Shown here: one piece after another, positions 1 to 7,578 of the stretch
Layout: the number at the start of each line of letters is the position of its first letter
Position numbering within the stretch: the first letter of the stretch is position 1
Assembly: GCA_028821475.1 (NCBI GenBank)
Contig: JAPPGB010000146.1
Location: 230 to 52,150 of the forward strand
Direction: 5' to 3'
DNA from: Spirochaetaceae bacterium
GTDB lineage: Bacteria; Spirochaetota; Spirochaetia; SZUA-6; Bin103
Length of the DNA stretch: 51,921 nt
Position numbers and translations under genes: made by a program
Notes under the pieces: generated by a model
What the model was told of the DNA's origin: nothing
Databases searched by the model: none
What the model saw: only the letters and a program-made list of their open reading frames with translations

Positions 1-639
1 GGGGCTCGCGGGGGGGTGCCCCCGGGGGGCCGCCACTTCGGTGGCGGCCCGCTCGACGGCGCGCCAGTAGGTGTCGTGCTCGACCGCCAGCACCCGGCGC
101 GCCAGCGTCTCGGCGGAGTCGCCCGGCCACACCGGCACGGGACGCTGCACCACGATCCCGCCGTGGTCGTACTCCTCGTCCACCAAGTGCACGGTGACGC
201 CGGTCTCGCGTTCGCCCGCGGCCAGCACCGCGCGGTGCGGCGCCATGCCGTACATGCCGCGCCCACCGTGGCGCGGCAGCAGCGCCGGGTGGATGTTCAG
301 GATCCGTCCCCGCCAGCGGCGCACGATTTCCGCGGGCAGAAGCTTCGTATAGCCGGCGAGCACGATCAGCTCGGCGCCGTGCAGCGCGAGGATCTCCAGC
401 AGACGAGCGAGGTAGGCGTCACGGCTCGGGTGGGTGCGGCGCGACACGTGGTAGGCCGGCACGCCGCGCGCGCGGGCCAGCCGCATGACCGGGGCGCCGC
501 TGTTGTTGCCGACCAGGCAGCGGAAGTGCGGCCGCACGGCGCCGCTGTACCGGTGGTCCAGCAGGGCGGCGGCGTTGCTGCCGGAGCCGGAGGCGAACAA
601 CGCCACCGCCACCGAGGCGCTGCCCGGTTGCGCCGTCAC
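1..639 (-). CDS. purN: Phosphoribosylglycinamide formyltransferase, 3' end cut by window edge
   Basis: GAR transformylase: moves a formyl group from 10-formyl-THF to GAR, the third step of de novo purine synthesis, in the cytosol. Read on the minus strand from a GTG at 639, the protein opens with VALFASGSGSNAAALL (the PurN N-terminal nucleotide loop), has AELIVLAGYTKLLP in the middle, then NIHPALLP with the catalytic Asn and His, and VDEEYDHGGIVVQ with the catalytic Asp. 213 codons are present and the frame is still open at base 1; the family is usually 190-220 residues, so little is missing. valS lies 126 bases upstream on the same strand. The start is uncertain because the frame stays open upstream and no clear ribosome-binding site is seen. 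The identification itself is firm. Confidence 0.9.
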   Translation of the reverse strand, partial: MTAQPGSASVAVALFASGSGSNAAALLDHRYSGAVRPHFRCLVGNNSGAPVMRLARARGVPAYHVSRRTHPSRDAYLARLLEILALHGAELIVLAGYTKLLPAEIVRRWRGRILNIHPALLPRHGGRGMYGMAPHRAVLAAGERETGVTVHLVDEEYDHGGIVVQRPVPVWPGDSAETLARRVLAVEHDTYWRAVERAATEVAAPRGHPPASP

Positions 640-765
640 GCCGGCAGCCCGTGGCGGGAGCCGGCGTCCCGGGGCGATATGTGAGCGCGGAGCAACGCAG
701 CCGGCCGGGATGGATCGCCGCTCGAATGCAGCCGGAGTTCCGCCACGGGCTGCCAAGCCGCCGCT

Positions 766-3516
766 TCAGGTGCGGGCGGCGAATTCCGCGTCCCGCACCA
801 CGAACTGTCCGTCCGGCAGCGAGTCGTCTTCCACCAGTTCGAAACCCTCGGCGCGCACCGCGCTGATCACGTCTGCGGTAACCGGTTCCACGGCCCGTAT
901 GGCGCCGGAGTGGCCGGCGAGCTGCATGGAGCTGATGGCGCGCGCCACCGACACGCCGGACTGCGTCTTGTGGCGGTGGATGGCGGCCAGGGAGGACTTG
1001 GCGGCGGCGAAGCTGGCCTCGCTGTCGGGCCGGCGGAACGCGGCAAATTCGGCCTCCGCCGGCCACCGTGCACGATGCACCGAGCAGGCCGCCGGCAACT
1101 CCGCGCCGGCCTCCGGATCGGCCCCGTTCAGCGCGTCGCCCACGCTTCGAGCGTCGTCCACGCTTCGAGCGTCGTCCACGCGCCGCGCGTAGTCCCACGA
1201 CCACAGCTCCTCGGTAATGTAGGGCAGCACCGGGGCGAACATGCGGATCAGCACGCTGAGCGCGAAGTCCAGGGTGGCCACCGCCGACGCGCGCTCCTGC
1301 TCGCCGACGCCGCCCTCACCCTTGGCACGGTTCTTGGCGAGCTCTATGTAGGAGTCGGTGAAGTTGTCCCAGAAGAACGCCTCGGTGTGGGCCAGCCCGG
1401 TGGCGTAGTCGAACTCCCCGTGCGCCGCGCCGGCGCGCCGCACCAGGTCGCGCAGCGCGGCCAGGAAGCCGCGGTCCAGCTCCTCGCTCACCATGCCCGG
1501 GTGGGGCGGCTCGCCGCCCCCCCCGGCGCGCGCGGCTGCCACGATCCCGGCCACGAACTTGCCGGCGTTGTACAGCTTGGTCACCAGCCGCCGTCCGATC
1601 TTGAACACCGACTCGTCGTAGGCGGTGTCCACCCCCAGGCGGGCGCTGGCCGCCCAGTAGCGCGCGGCGTCGGCGTGATGGGTCTCGATGATCTGCTGCG
1701 GGGTGACGGTGTTGCCGCGGCTCTTCGACATCTTCTTGCGGTCGGGGTCGAGGATCCATCCCGAGATCAGCGCGTGGTGCCAGGGGATGGTGTCGAAGTG
1801 CAGGTGCGCCTTGGCGATGGTATAGAACGCCCAGGTGCGGATGATGTCGTGCGCCTGCGGGCGTACGTCCATGGGACAGAGCTGGCGGTGGCGCTCCGGG
1901 TTGCGCACCCAGCCGCTGGCGATTTGGGGGGTCAGCGAACTGGTGAACCAGGTGTCGAACACGTCCGCCTCGGCGGTGAACCCGCCCGGCTGGTCGCGCT
2001 GCTCCTCTTGATAGCCCGGCGGCACGTCGGTGAGCGGGTCCACCGGCAGCGCGGCGTCGTCGGCCGGCAGCGGGCGCTCGTAGTCGGGCGCGCCGCCGGC
2101 GTCGAGCGGATACCAGACCGGGAACGGCACGCCGAAGTAGCGCTGCCGGCTGATGCACCAGTCGAACTGCAGGTTCTCGGTCCAGTTGACGTAGCGGCTG
2201 AGCATGTAGCCGGGATGCCACTGGATTTCACGCCCGCGATCGATCAGCTCATCGCGCTTGTCGGTGAGGCGCACGAACCACTGCCGGGTGGTGATGAACT
2301 CCAGCGGGCGGTCGCCCTGCTCGTAGTAGCGCACCGTGTGCTCGATGGGCCTCGGTTCGCCGCGCAGCGGCGGCCGGTCGCCGGCCGCAGCGCCGTCGGG
2401 GCGGCGCAACTGCTCGACGATGGCGGCGCGCGCCTGGCGCAGGTTGCGGCCGGCCAGCTCGGCGTAGGAGCGGTTGGCGGCTTCCGGGTCGGCGCTGTCC
2501 CACTCGCCGCTGCCGAAGGTGACCTCCCGCAGGCGTCCGTTGGGCGCCACGATCTGGCGCAGCGGCAGCTTCTGTTCCTGCCACCACTGCACGTCGGTGG
2601 TGTCGCCGAAGGTGCACACCATCAGGATGCCTGTGCCCTTTTCCGGGTCGGCGAGATCGGTAGCGAAGATCGGTACCCGCGCCCGGTACAGCGGCGTGAC
2701 GGCGCGTTTTCCGAACAGTCCGCGGTAGCGCTCGTCGTCCGGATGGGCGGCGACGCCGACGCAGGCGGCGAGCAGCTCGGGACGGGTGGTGGAGATCACG
2801 ATCTCCCGGTTCGAACCTTCGACGCCGAACGCCAGGTCGTGGTAGTGGCCGGAGGTGGGGCGGTCCTGCACCTCGGCCTGCGCTACCGCGGTGCGGAAGT
2901 CCACGTCCCACATGGTGGGTGCCTCGGCGCTATAGAGATGCCCCTTGCGGTACAGGTCGAGAAAGCTGTACTGCGCCAGGTGGCGGCTCGCCTCGCCGAT
3001 GGTGGCGTACTCCTCGTGCCAGTCCACCGACAGGCCGATGGTCTGCCACACGCTCATGAACGCCTTCTCGTCCTCGGCGGTGACCAGGGCGCACAGCTCG
3101 ATGAAGTTGCGCCGTGAAACCGCGCGCGGCGGCGACCGGAAGGTCTTGCCGGTGGCCATCGGCAACGTGAGGCCGGGCTCGTAGGGCAGGCCCGGCTCGC
3201 AGCGCACGTGGAAGTAGTTCTGCACCCGCCGTTCGGTGGGCAGGCCGTTGTCGTCCCAGCCCATCGGGTAGAATACGTGCTTGCCGCGCATGCGCTGGTA
3301 GCGCGCAACCACGTCGGCCTGGGTGTAGCTGAACACATGGCCGACGTGCAGTGAGCCCGATACGGTGGGCGGCGGGGTATCCACCACGAACGCCTGTTCG
3401 CGGGTATGGCCCGGATCGTAGCGGTACACGCCGGCGCGTTCCCACCAGGCGCGGAAGTGCTCCTCGCGGCCGGCGGCGTCGTAGTGTCTCGGCAGCTTGC
3501 GCGGATCGAAGGTCAT
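766..3516 (-). CDS. valS: Valyl-tRNA synthetase
   Basis: Class I aminoacyl-tRNA synthetase that charges tRNA-Val and edits mischarged Thr. The 916-residue protein has the HIGH-type motif HVGH at residues 57-60 within PPPTVSGSLHVGH, the long CP1 editing insertion that follows, and KMSKS near residue 593 (DRKKMSKSRGN). MGWDDNGLPTERRVQN near residue 85 is the form seen in the shorter ValS lineage of actinobacteria, rickettsias and archaea, and there is no C-terminal coiled-coil arm, consistent with that type. In the anticodon-binding part a small insertion reads RRVDDA-RSVDDA-RSVGDA, encoded by 18-base tandem units at 1141-1194. The start ATG at 3516 gives the usual N-terminus (FDPRKLPRHYD). The gene stands alone between a secreted protein gene and purN. 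Confidence 0.97.
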   Translation of the reverse strand: MTFDPRKLPRHYDAAGREEHFRAWWERAGVYRYDPGHTREQAFVVDTPPPTVSGSLHVGHVFSYTQADVVARYQRMRGKHVFYPMGWDDNGLPTERRVQNYFHVRCEPGLPYEPGLTLPMATGKTFRSPPRAVSRRNFIELCALVTAEDEKAFMSVWQTIGLSVDWHEEYATIGEASRHLAQYSFLDLYRKGHLYSAEAPTMWDVDFRTAVAQAEVQDRPTSGHYHDLAFGVEGSNREIVISTTRPELLAACVGVAAHPDDERYRGLFGKRAVTPLYRARVPIFATDLADPEKGTGILMVCTFGDTTDVQWWQEQKLPLRQIVAPNGRLREVTFGSGEWDSADPEAANRSYAELAGRNLRQARAAIVEQLRRPDGAAAGDRPPLRGEPRPIEHTVRYYEQGDRPLEFITTRQWFVRLTDKRDELIDRGREIQWHPGYMLSRYVNWTENLQFDWCISRQRYFGVPFPVWYPLDAGGAPDYERPLPADDAALPVDPLTDVPPGYQEEQRDQPGGFTAEADVFDTWFTSSLTPQIASGWVRNPERHRQLCPMDVRPQAHDIIRTWAFYTIAKAHLHFDTIPWHHALISGWILDPDRKKMSKSRGNTVTPQQIIETHHADAARYWAASARLGVDTAYDESVFKIGRRLVTKLYNAGKFVAGIVAAARAGGGGEPPHPGMVSEELDRGFLAALRDLVRRAGAAHGEFDYATGLAHTEAFFWDNFTDSYIELAKNRAKGEGGVGEQERASAVATLDFALSVLIRMFAPVLPYITEELWSWDYARRVDDARSVDDARSVGDALNGADPEAGAELPAACSVHRARWPAEAEFAAFRRPDSEASFAAAKSSLAAIHRHKTQSGVSVARAISSMQLAGHSGAIRAVEPVTADVISAVRAEGFELVEDDSLPDGQFVVRDAEFAART
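1141..1194. repeat. 18-bp tandem repeat inside valS
   Basis: Two identical 18-base units (CACGCTTCGAGCGTCGTC at 1141-1158 and 1159-1176) and a third diverged one (1177-1194) lie in frame in valS and encode an (RSVDDA)-like hexapeptide repeat. They enlarge a surface loop of the anticodon-binding domain without breaking the frame. Confidence 0.85.
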
Positions 3517-3570
3517 GTTCGGTGAGCCGTCCTGTCAGCGGCATCCGCCGCCGGGTTCCACCACGGGACG

Positions 3571-4053
3571 CTAGTAATCGTAACCGAGCTCGGCGGCGTC
3601 GACGCCCACCTGCACGATGCGGGTCTGGTCCACCCCGCCGACGGCGACGTACTTGAAGACCGCCGAATCGAGCTCGCGCGGCTGGGCGTGCTGCACCACC
3701 ACGGTGGCGAGGCCGCTGAACAGCGCGGCGAACGGCGCCGCCTGGGTGCCGGCGTCCACGTCGGTCGGGAATGCGAAGCCGGTGCCGGGACTGTTGGTGT
3801 ACACGATCTCGCCGTTCTCGTCGCTGATCCAGAACTCCGAGATGACGCTCTGCGCCGCCACCTTCCTCAGGATCCAGTTGATCTCGTCGGTGCTGTATCC
3901 GGCTTGCCGGGCGGCGTCGATGAAGTGCGCCGTCAACATCGCCTGGGCTACCATGTGCTTGGAGGTCGCCTCCTCGACCGACACCGGGTCGGCGGCGGCG
4001 ACTCCGCTCAGCGCCGCACCGAACACCAGGATCAATATCGCGATTCGTTTCAT
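3571..4053 (-). CDS. Secreted Cache-like sensor-domain protein
   Basis: A 160-residue exported protein. The ATG at 4053 is chosen because it is preceded by GGGGGAG six bases upstream and begins a clear Sec signal peptide (MKRIAILILVFGAALSGVAAA). The mature part starts as a helix (SKHMVAQAMLTAHFIDAARQAG), followed by the sensor-like segment SEFWISDENGEIVYTNSPG and a C-terminal KYVAVGGVDQTRIVQVGVD strand pair. This helix-plus-small-PAS-like order resembles single Cache domains that precede histidine kinases or chemoreceptors, but there is no transmembrane helix or output domain after it, so it would act as a free periplasmic protein. No kinase gene is adjacent. The family assignment is by eye and moderate; export is well supported. 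Confidence 0.6.
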   Translation of the reverse strand: MKRIAILILVFGAALSGVAAADPVSVEEATSKHMVAQAMLTAHFIDAARQAGYSTDEINWILRKVAAQSVISEFWISDENGEIVYTNSPGTGFAFPTDVDAGTQAAPFAALFSGLATVVVQHAQPRELDSAVFKYVAVGGVDQTRIVQVGVDAAELGYDY

Positions 4054-4091
4054 AAGTCTCCCCCTCACGCTTAACTTGTTCACCATTGGCG

Positions 4092-4118
4092 CGCTCGGGT
4101 CAAGGGCTGGCCCGAGCG
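4092..4118. promoter_or_regulatory. Inverted repeat in divergent intergenic region
   Basis: CGCTCGGG (4092-4099) and CCCGAGCG (4111-4118) form a perfect 8-bp inverted repeat with an 11-base loop. It sits between the divergently read secreted protein (start 4053) and the small-protein/PhyH operon (start 4193), so an operator or transcript hairpin are both possible. There is no U-tract on either side, which argues against a simple intrinsic terminator. Confidence 0.4.
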
Positions 4119-4192
4119 ATCCGGGGCCGCAATATTCTTCTTGTCTCCGGCCCGGAACCTGCACTACGATTCCGGCGTGGTGGCGAGACGAT

Positions 4193-4486
4193 ATGGGCAG
4201 TGACAATGGTGCAACGCCCAGGCAGCGGTTGCTGTACATCCACGCGCAGACGCCGAATCCGCTGTCACCGGTGTTGGAGATGACCATCTACGAGCCGGTG
4301 AAGGGCTTCCGGATCGAGTTGACGGCCGACGAGCCGGAGTTACGCTACGCCACCGTGCACGAGGCGCTGGTCGACGGCTGGCAGATCGTGCAGTTCCCCT
4401 TGCATCAGGCGGAATACGACGACGACGAGATCGACATGGTGGGATACGAGTTCATCCTGCAGAAGATGGAGGTAGTGGACGGATGA
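4193..4486 (+). CDS. Small conserved-looking protein coupled to PhyH oxygenase
   Basis: A 97-residue acidic protein from the ATG at 4193 (MGSDNGATPRQRLLYIHAQT). I do not recognise the family. Its ending DDDEIDMVGYEFILQKMEVVDG and internal ELRYATVHEALVDGWQIVQFP read like a small alpha/beta domain; there is no signal peptide or membrane segment. Its TGA overlaps the ATG of the following PhyH gene in an ATGA junction at 4483-4486, so the two should be translated together and made in similar amounts. That coupling suggests an accessory or substrate-related role for the oxygenase, but this is inference. GC-rich codon use matches the neighbours, supporting that it is a real gene. Confidence 0.65.
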   Translation: MGSDNGATPRQRLLYIHAQTPNPLSPVLEMTIYEPVKGFRIELTADEPELRYATVHEALVDGWQIVQFPLHQAEYDDDEIDMVGYEFILQKMEVVDG

Positions 4487-5331
4487 GTACGACATTGACC
4501 GCGGCCCCGGATGCCGCCGCGAAGAGCGCCCAACAGAACCAGTGCACGTTGGCGCCGTACCTGCTCGACGACCTGGAGGTGGTCGACTTCATCGTGAACG
4601 GGTACCACGTCGTGAAGCCGGACCTGCGGCCCGGGCTGAACGACGCCATCGCTGCCAAGCTGGACGTGATGGAGCGCAACCCGGGTGATGCGATCTGCGA
4701 CGAGGTGCCGGAACTGAACGAGGTGCTCGACCACCCGGCGGTGCGCGGCGCCCTGGTAAGCCTGGCGGGCCGGAACTTCGAGACCATGTTCCACCGCCAC
4801 TGGCACTGCAAGGAGCCCGGCACCCCCTACATGCACTGGCACCAGGACGGCAAGAACCGGCGTGAGATGGGCCTGGACAAGTTCCTGGGCCTGTATTATC
4901 CGGCCGACGTGACCGCGGACATGGGGCCGACCATCATCGTGCCGGCTACCCACTACCGCAACGCGCCCACCGACCGCATGCGCACCTACGGCAACATCCG
5001 CGGCCAGGTGCCGCTGGTGGTGGAGGCGGGCACGTTCGCCATCACCCACTACGACCTGTGGCACGGCACCGCGGCCAACAGGTCCGGCAAGCGGCGGCAC
5101 ATGGTGAAGTTCCTGTTCTCGCGCACGGCGCCGAACGAGGCGGCCACCTGGAAGCACGACCCCGAGTGCATGAACCGGCTGCGCGACTGGAATCTGCGCG
5201 AGCAGGCGACCGACCCGTTCAACCAGCTCACCTTCGCCAACCCGCTGAACGTGTCGCAGAGCGATTCCTACAAGGAGCGCGCCATCCGCCGGGCCATCTG
5301 GGAGCAGCTCACCGGCGAGCCGCTCGGCTAG
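4483..5331 (+). CDS. Phytanoyl-CoA dioxygenase (PhyH) family protein 1
   Basis: A predicted Fe(II)/2-oxoglutarate-dependent oxygenase of 282 residues. The metal-binding facial triad is visible as H120-Q-D122 (MHWHQDGKN) and the distal His in HYDLWHGTAANRSGK at about residue 194; the following Arg/Lys cluster would bind 2-oxoglutarate. The N-terminal helix DLEVVDFIVNGYHVVK is the usual PhyH opening. It begins in an ATGA overlap with the small protein upstream and is followed, 29 bases on, by a VOC protein on the same strand. The segment PELNEVLDHPAVRGAL and the ending SRTAPNEAATW recur in the HEAT-fused PhyH at 47018, so these two belong to one subfamily. The substrate is unknown. Confidence 0.9.
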   Translation: MSTTLTAAPDAAAKSAQQNQCTLAPYLLDDLEVVDFIVNGYHVVKPDLRPGLNDAIAAKLDVMERNPGDAICDEVPELNEVLDHPAVRGALVSLAGRNFETMFHRHWHCKEPGTPYMHWHQDGKNRREMGLDKFLGLYYPADVTADMGPTIIVPATHYRNAPTDRMRTYGNIRGQVPLVVEAGTFAITHYDLWHGTAANRSGKRRHMVKFLFSRTAPNEAATWKHDPECMNRLRDWNLREQATDPFNQLTFANPLNVSQSDSYKERAIRRAIWEQLTGEPLG

Positions 5332-5360
5332 CCGATGCGGGCCGTCGGGCGGGGAGCAGC

Positions 5361-5774
5361 ATGAACACGCGACCGGGCCGGCTGCGCCACGTGGCGCCGC
5401 TGTTCTTCGTGCGCGACGTGGTGGCCGCCACCGAGTACTACGTGCGCGCGCTCGGGTTCACGCAGCCGCCCTACTGGGGAGATCCGCCCGCCTTCGCCAT
5501 GCCCAGCCGCGACGGTGTCGTGATCATGCTGAAGCGGGCGCAGAGCGGCGATCCGATACGCAGCAACAACCCCGGCGCGCAGTCGGGCGACGGAGGTTGG
5601 GACGCCTACGTGTGGGTGGACGACGCGCGCGCGCTACATAGCGAGATGGCGGCTGCCGGTGCCGAAGTGGCGTATGGCCCCCAGTTGCAGGAGAGCTACG
5701 GCAACTGGGAATTCGCGGTGCGCGACCGCGACGGCTATCTGGTCGCCTTCGGCTCCGACGCGGACACGGAGTAG
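5361..5774 (+). CDS. Glyoxalase/bleomycin-resistance (VOC) superfamily protein
   Basis: 137 residues with the paired beta-alpha-beta-beta-beta modules of the vicinal-oxygen-chelate fold: HVAPLFFVRDVVAATEYYVRALGFTQ at the N-terminus and WDAYVWVDDARALHSEMAAAGAEV before the closing FAVRDRDGYLVAFGSD. VOC proteins isomerise, cleave or sequester small substrates, usually at a divalent metal; the C-terminal strand lacks an obvious second Glu ligand (VAFGSD), so binding or resistance is as likely as catalysis. The ATG at 5361 follows GGGGAG at a short distance. The gene lies 29 bases after PhyH-1 and probably shares its transcript. Confidence 0.85.
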   Translation: MNTRPGRLRHVAPLFFVRDVVAATEYYVRALGFTQPPYWGDPPAFAMPSRDGVVIMLKRAQSGDPIRSNNPGAQSGDGGWDAYVWVDDARALHSEMAAAGAEVAYGPQLQESYGNWEFAVRDRDGYLVAFGSDADTE

Positions 5775-5810
5775 CGTTTCCGGACACCGTCGCCCAAGGT
5801 GCTCCGGTAC

Positions 5811-5982
5811 CGGAGCGGCCGACGCCACGGTGCGCTGCCGGATGGGCACGGCGGCGCATCCGCTTCCCGAGCGACGGGCCTCCGGCGTCCGCCGGTACCG
5901 GCTTGCCGCCGCCCCGCTGCCGCCGATGCCGCTGCGGCGGCCCGAGGGCCGCCCTCCGACCGCGGGCACCAGGCGGTACCGG
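5811..5982. repeat. Three GGTACC-centred palindromes about 80 bp apart
   Basis: The gap between the convergent VOC and sulfatase genes holds GCTCCGGTACCGGAGC (5811-5826, a perfect 16-bp palindrome), GCCGGTACCGGC (5891-5902) and GGCGGTACCGGC (about 5972-5983). Centres are 78 and 81 bp apart. No coding frame with good support occupies this stretch. They may act as transcript hairpins or a small REP-like set; the function is unknown. Confidence 0.45.
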
Positions 5983-6011
5983 CTCCCGGCGCCGCGGCGG
6001 TTGACCGGTCG

Positions 6012-7400
6012 CTACGCGGTGTCGCCCACCTCGGCGCGCAGGCGTTCGAGTTCGGCGGCCAGCTCGGCACGCACGGCGGCGTAGGCGGGGTCGTCGTACA
6101 CGTTCACCAATTCCTGCGGGTCGCGCTGCAGGTCGAACAGCTCCCATTCCGGCGGCGTGGGATCGCCGACCGCGCCGGCGGCGTCGAGCGGGTCGCCGTA
6201 GTAGTAGATGAGCTTGTGGGTCTCGGTGCGCACGCCGTAGTGGGCGGCGACATCGAAGTGGGCGCCGTGCATCCAGTAGCGGTAGTACATGGAGGTGCGC
6301 CAGTCGCCGGCCGGCTCGCCGGCGAGCAGCGGGCGCAGGCTGCGGCCCGGCATGTCGTCCGGGGTCGGCACCCCCGCCAGGTCGAGCACGGTGGGCGCGA
6401 AATCGACGTTGAGCACCATGTGGTCGTCGGCCAGGCCGGGCCGCGTGACGCCCGGCCCGCGAACCAGGAGCGGGATGCGGATCGACTCCTCGTACATGAA
6501 GCGCTTGTCGTAGAAGCCGTGGTCGCCGAGGAAGAAGCCGTGGTCGGAGGTGTACACCACCAGCGTGTCGTCGGCCAGGCCGGCCTCGTCGAGCCAGGCG
6601 AGCAGGCGCCCTATGTTGTCGTCCACCGAGGCCACGCAGCGCAGGTAGCCCTTCATGAACGACTGGTAGTTCCAGCGCAGCAGCTCGTCGCCGGTGAGGC
6701 CGGGCGGCGGCGGATCTGGCACGTGGTTGCGCAGATGCGCGGTGGCCACCTTCTGCGTGCTGCGCGCGGCGGCGGCTGCGCGGCCCTGGTAGTCGTCGCG
6801 CAGGGTAGGCGGCTCCGGCAGGTCGCGGCCGGCGAACAGGTCGGCGTGCGCGGCGTCGTAGGTGAACGGGTCGTGCGGCGCCTTGTTGCCGAGGTAGAGG
6901 AAGAACGGGCGGTCGGGGTCGCGGGCGCGCAGCCAGTCGAGCGCCATGTCGGCCAGGATGTCGGTCACGTAGCCGCGCCGGGTCACGGTGCCGGCCGCCT
7001 GGTGAAACTCCGGGTCGACGTACTTGCCCTGCACCGGCAGCACGCTCCAGTGGTCGAAGCCGGCCGGGTCGCTGTTGCCGCCGTGGCCGAGGTGCCACTT
7101 GCCGAGGGCGGCGGTCTGGTAGCCGGCGTCGTGCAGCATCATGCCGAGCGTGCGTTCGCGGGTGTGGTCGATGACGTCGCTCAGGGTGCGGATGCCGGTG
7201 GTGTGGCTGTACTTGCCGGTGAGCACGGTGGCCCGCGCCGGCGTGCAGATCGAGTTGGTGCAGAAGCAGTTGTCGAAGCGCACCCCTTCCGCCGCCAGGC
7301 GGTCCAGGTTGGGCGTGGCCACCTGGCTGGGACCGTAGCTGGAGATCGCCGCCGGCGCGTGATCATCGGCAATGACGAACAGGATGTTGGGCCTGGGCAT
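6012..7400 (-). CDS. Sulfatase (formylglycine-dependent, alkaline-phosphatase fold)
   Basis: Type I sulfatase, about 462 residues from the ATG at 7400 (MPRPNILFVIADDH). Asp12 and Asp13 are the Ca ligands and C52-T-P-A-R is the CxPxR sulfatase signature whose Cys is converted to formylglycine. TSDHGFFLGDHG near the middle gives the second pair of metal ligands. PEWELFDLQRDPQELVNVY at the C-terminus is the conserved end seen in choline- and iduronate-sulfatase-like enzymes. There is no signal peptide, so a cytosolic enzyme is likely. Alternative starts exist at 7418 (ATG) or 7424 (TTG). The substrate cannot be told from the sequence, and no formylglycine-generating enzyme gene is in the window. 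Confidence 0.93.
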   Translation of the reverse strand: MPRPNILFVIADDHAPAAISSYGPSQVATPNLDRLAAEGVRFDNCFCTNSICTPARATVLTGKYSHTTGIRTLSDVIDHTRERTLGMMLHDAGYQTAALGKWHLGHGGNSDPAGFDHWSVLPVQGKYVDPEFHQAAGTVTRRGYVTDILADMALDWLRARDPDRPFFLYLGNKAPHDPFTYDAAHADLFAGRDLPEPPTLRDDYQGRAAAAARSTQKVATAHLRNHVPDPPPPGLTGDELLRWNYQSFMKGYLRCVASVDDNIGRLLAWLDEAGLADDTLVVYTSDHGFFLGDHGFYDKRFMYEESIRIPLLVRGPGVTRPGLADDHMVLNVDFAPTVLDLAGVPTPDDMPGRSLRPLLAGEPAGDWRTSMYYRYWMHGAHFDVAAHYGVRTETHKLIYYYGDPLDAAGAVGDPTPPEWELFDLQRDPQELVNVYDDPAYAAVRAELAAELERLRAEVGDTA

Positions 7401-7502
7401 GGCGCCATCATCAACCATTGCCAACCGCCGTGGCCAGACACCGGGGTCCCGGGCGCCGTCCCCGCGTGTGCTTGCGGGCCGCTTGGTGAGCTTGCGGTCC
7501 CC

Positions 7503-7578
7503 TGGTGCAAGACCGCCGCTCAGTGCTGCTGCCGGTGCGGACCGACTGGTGCAGACCGGCGCTCAGTGCTGCTGCCGG
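7503..7578. repeat. Tandem duplication at the 3' end of the first Uma2 gene
   Basis: CTCAGTGCTGCTGCCGG occurs at about 7519-7535 and again at 7562-7578, and TGGTGCA precedes each copy, giving a near-perfect duplication with a 43-44 base offset. The second copy contains the stop codon and last codons (RRQQH) of the Uma2 gene; the first lies just past the stop, so it is a non-coding echo of the gene end. Confidence 0.7.

Noticed and set aside
910-3117. Long plus-strand open frame opposite valS
   Set aside because: It is a shadow frame of valS at high GC; the product has no recognisable domain.
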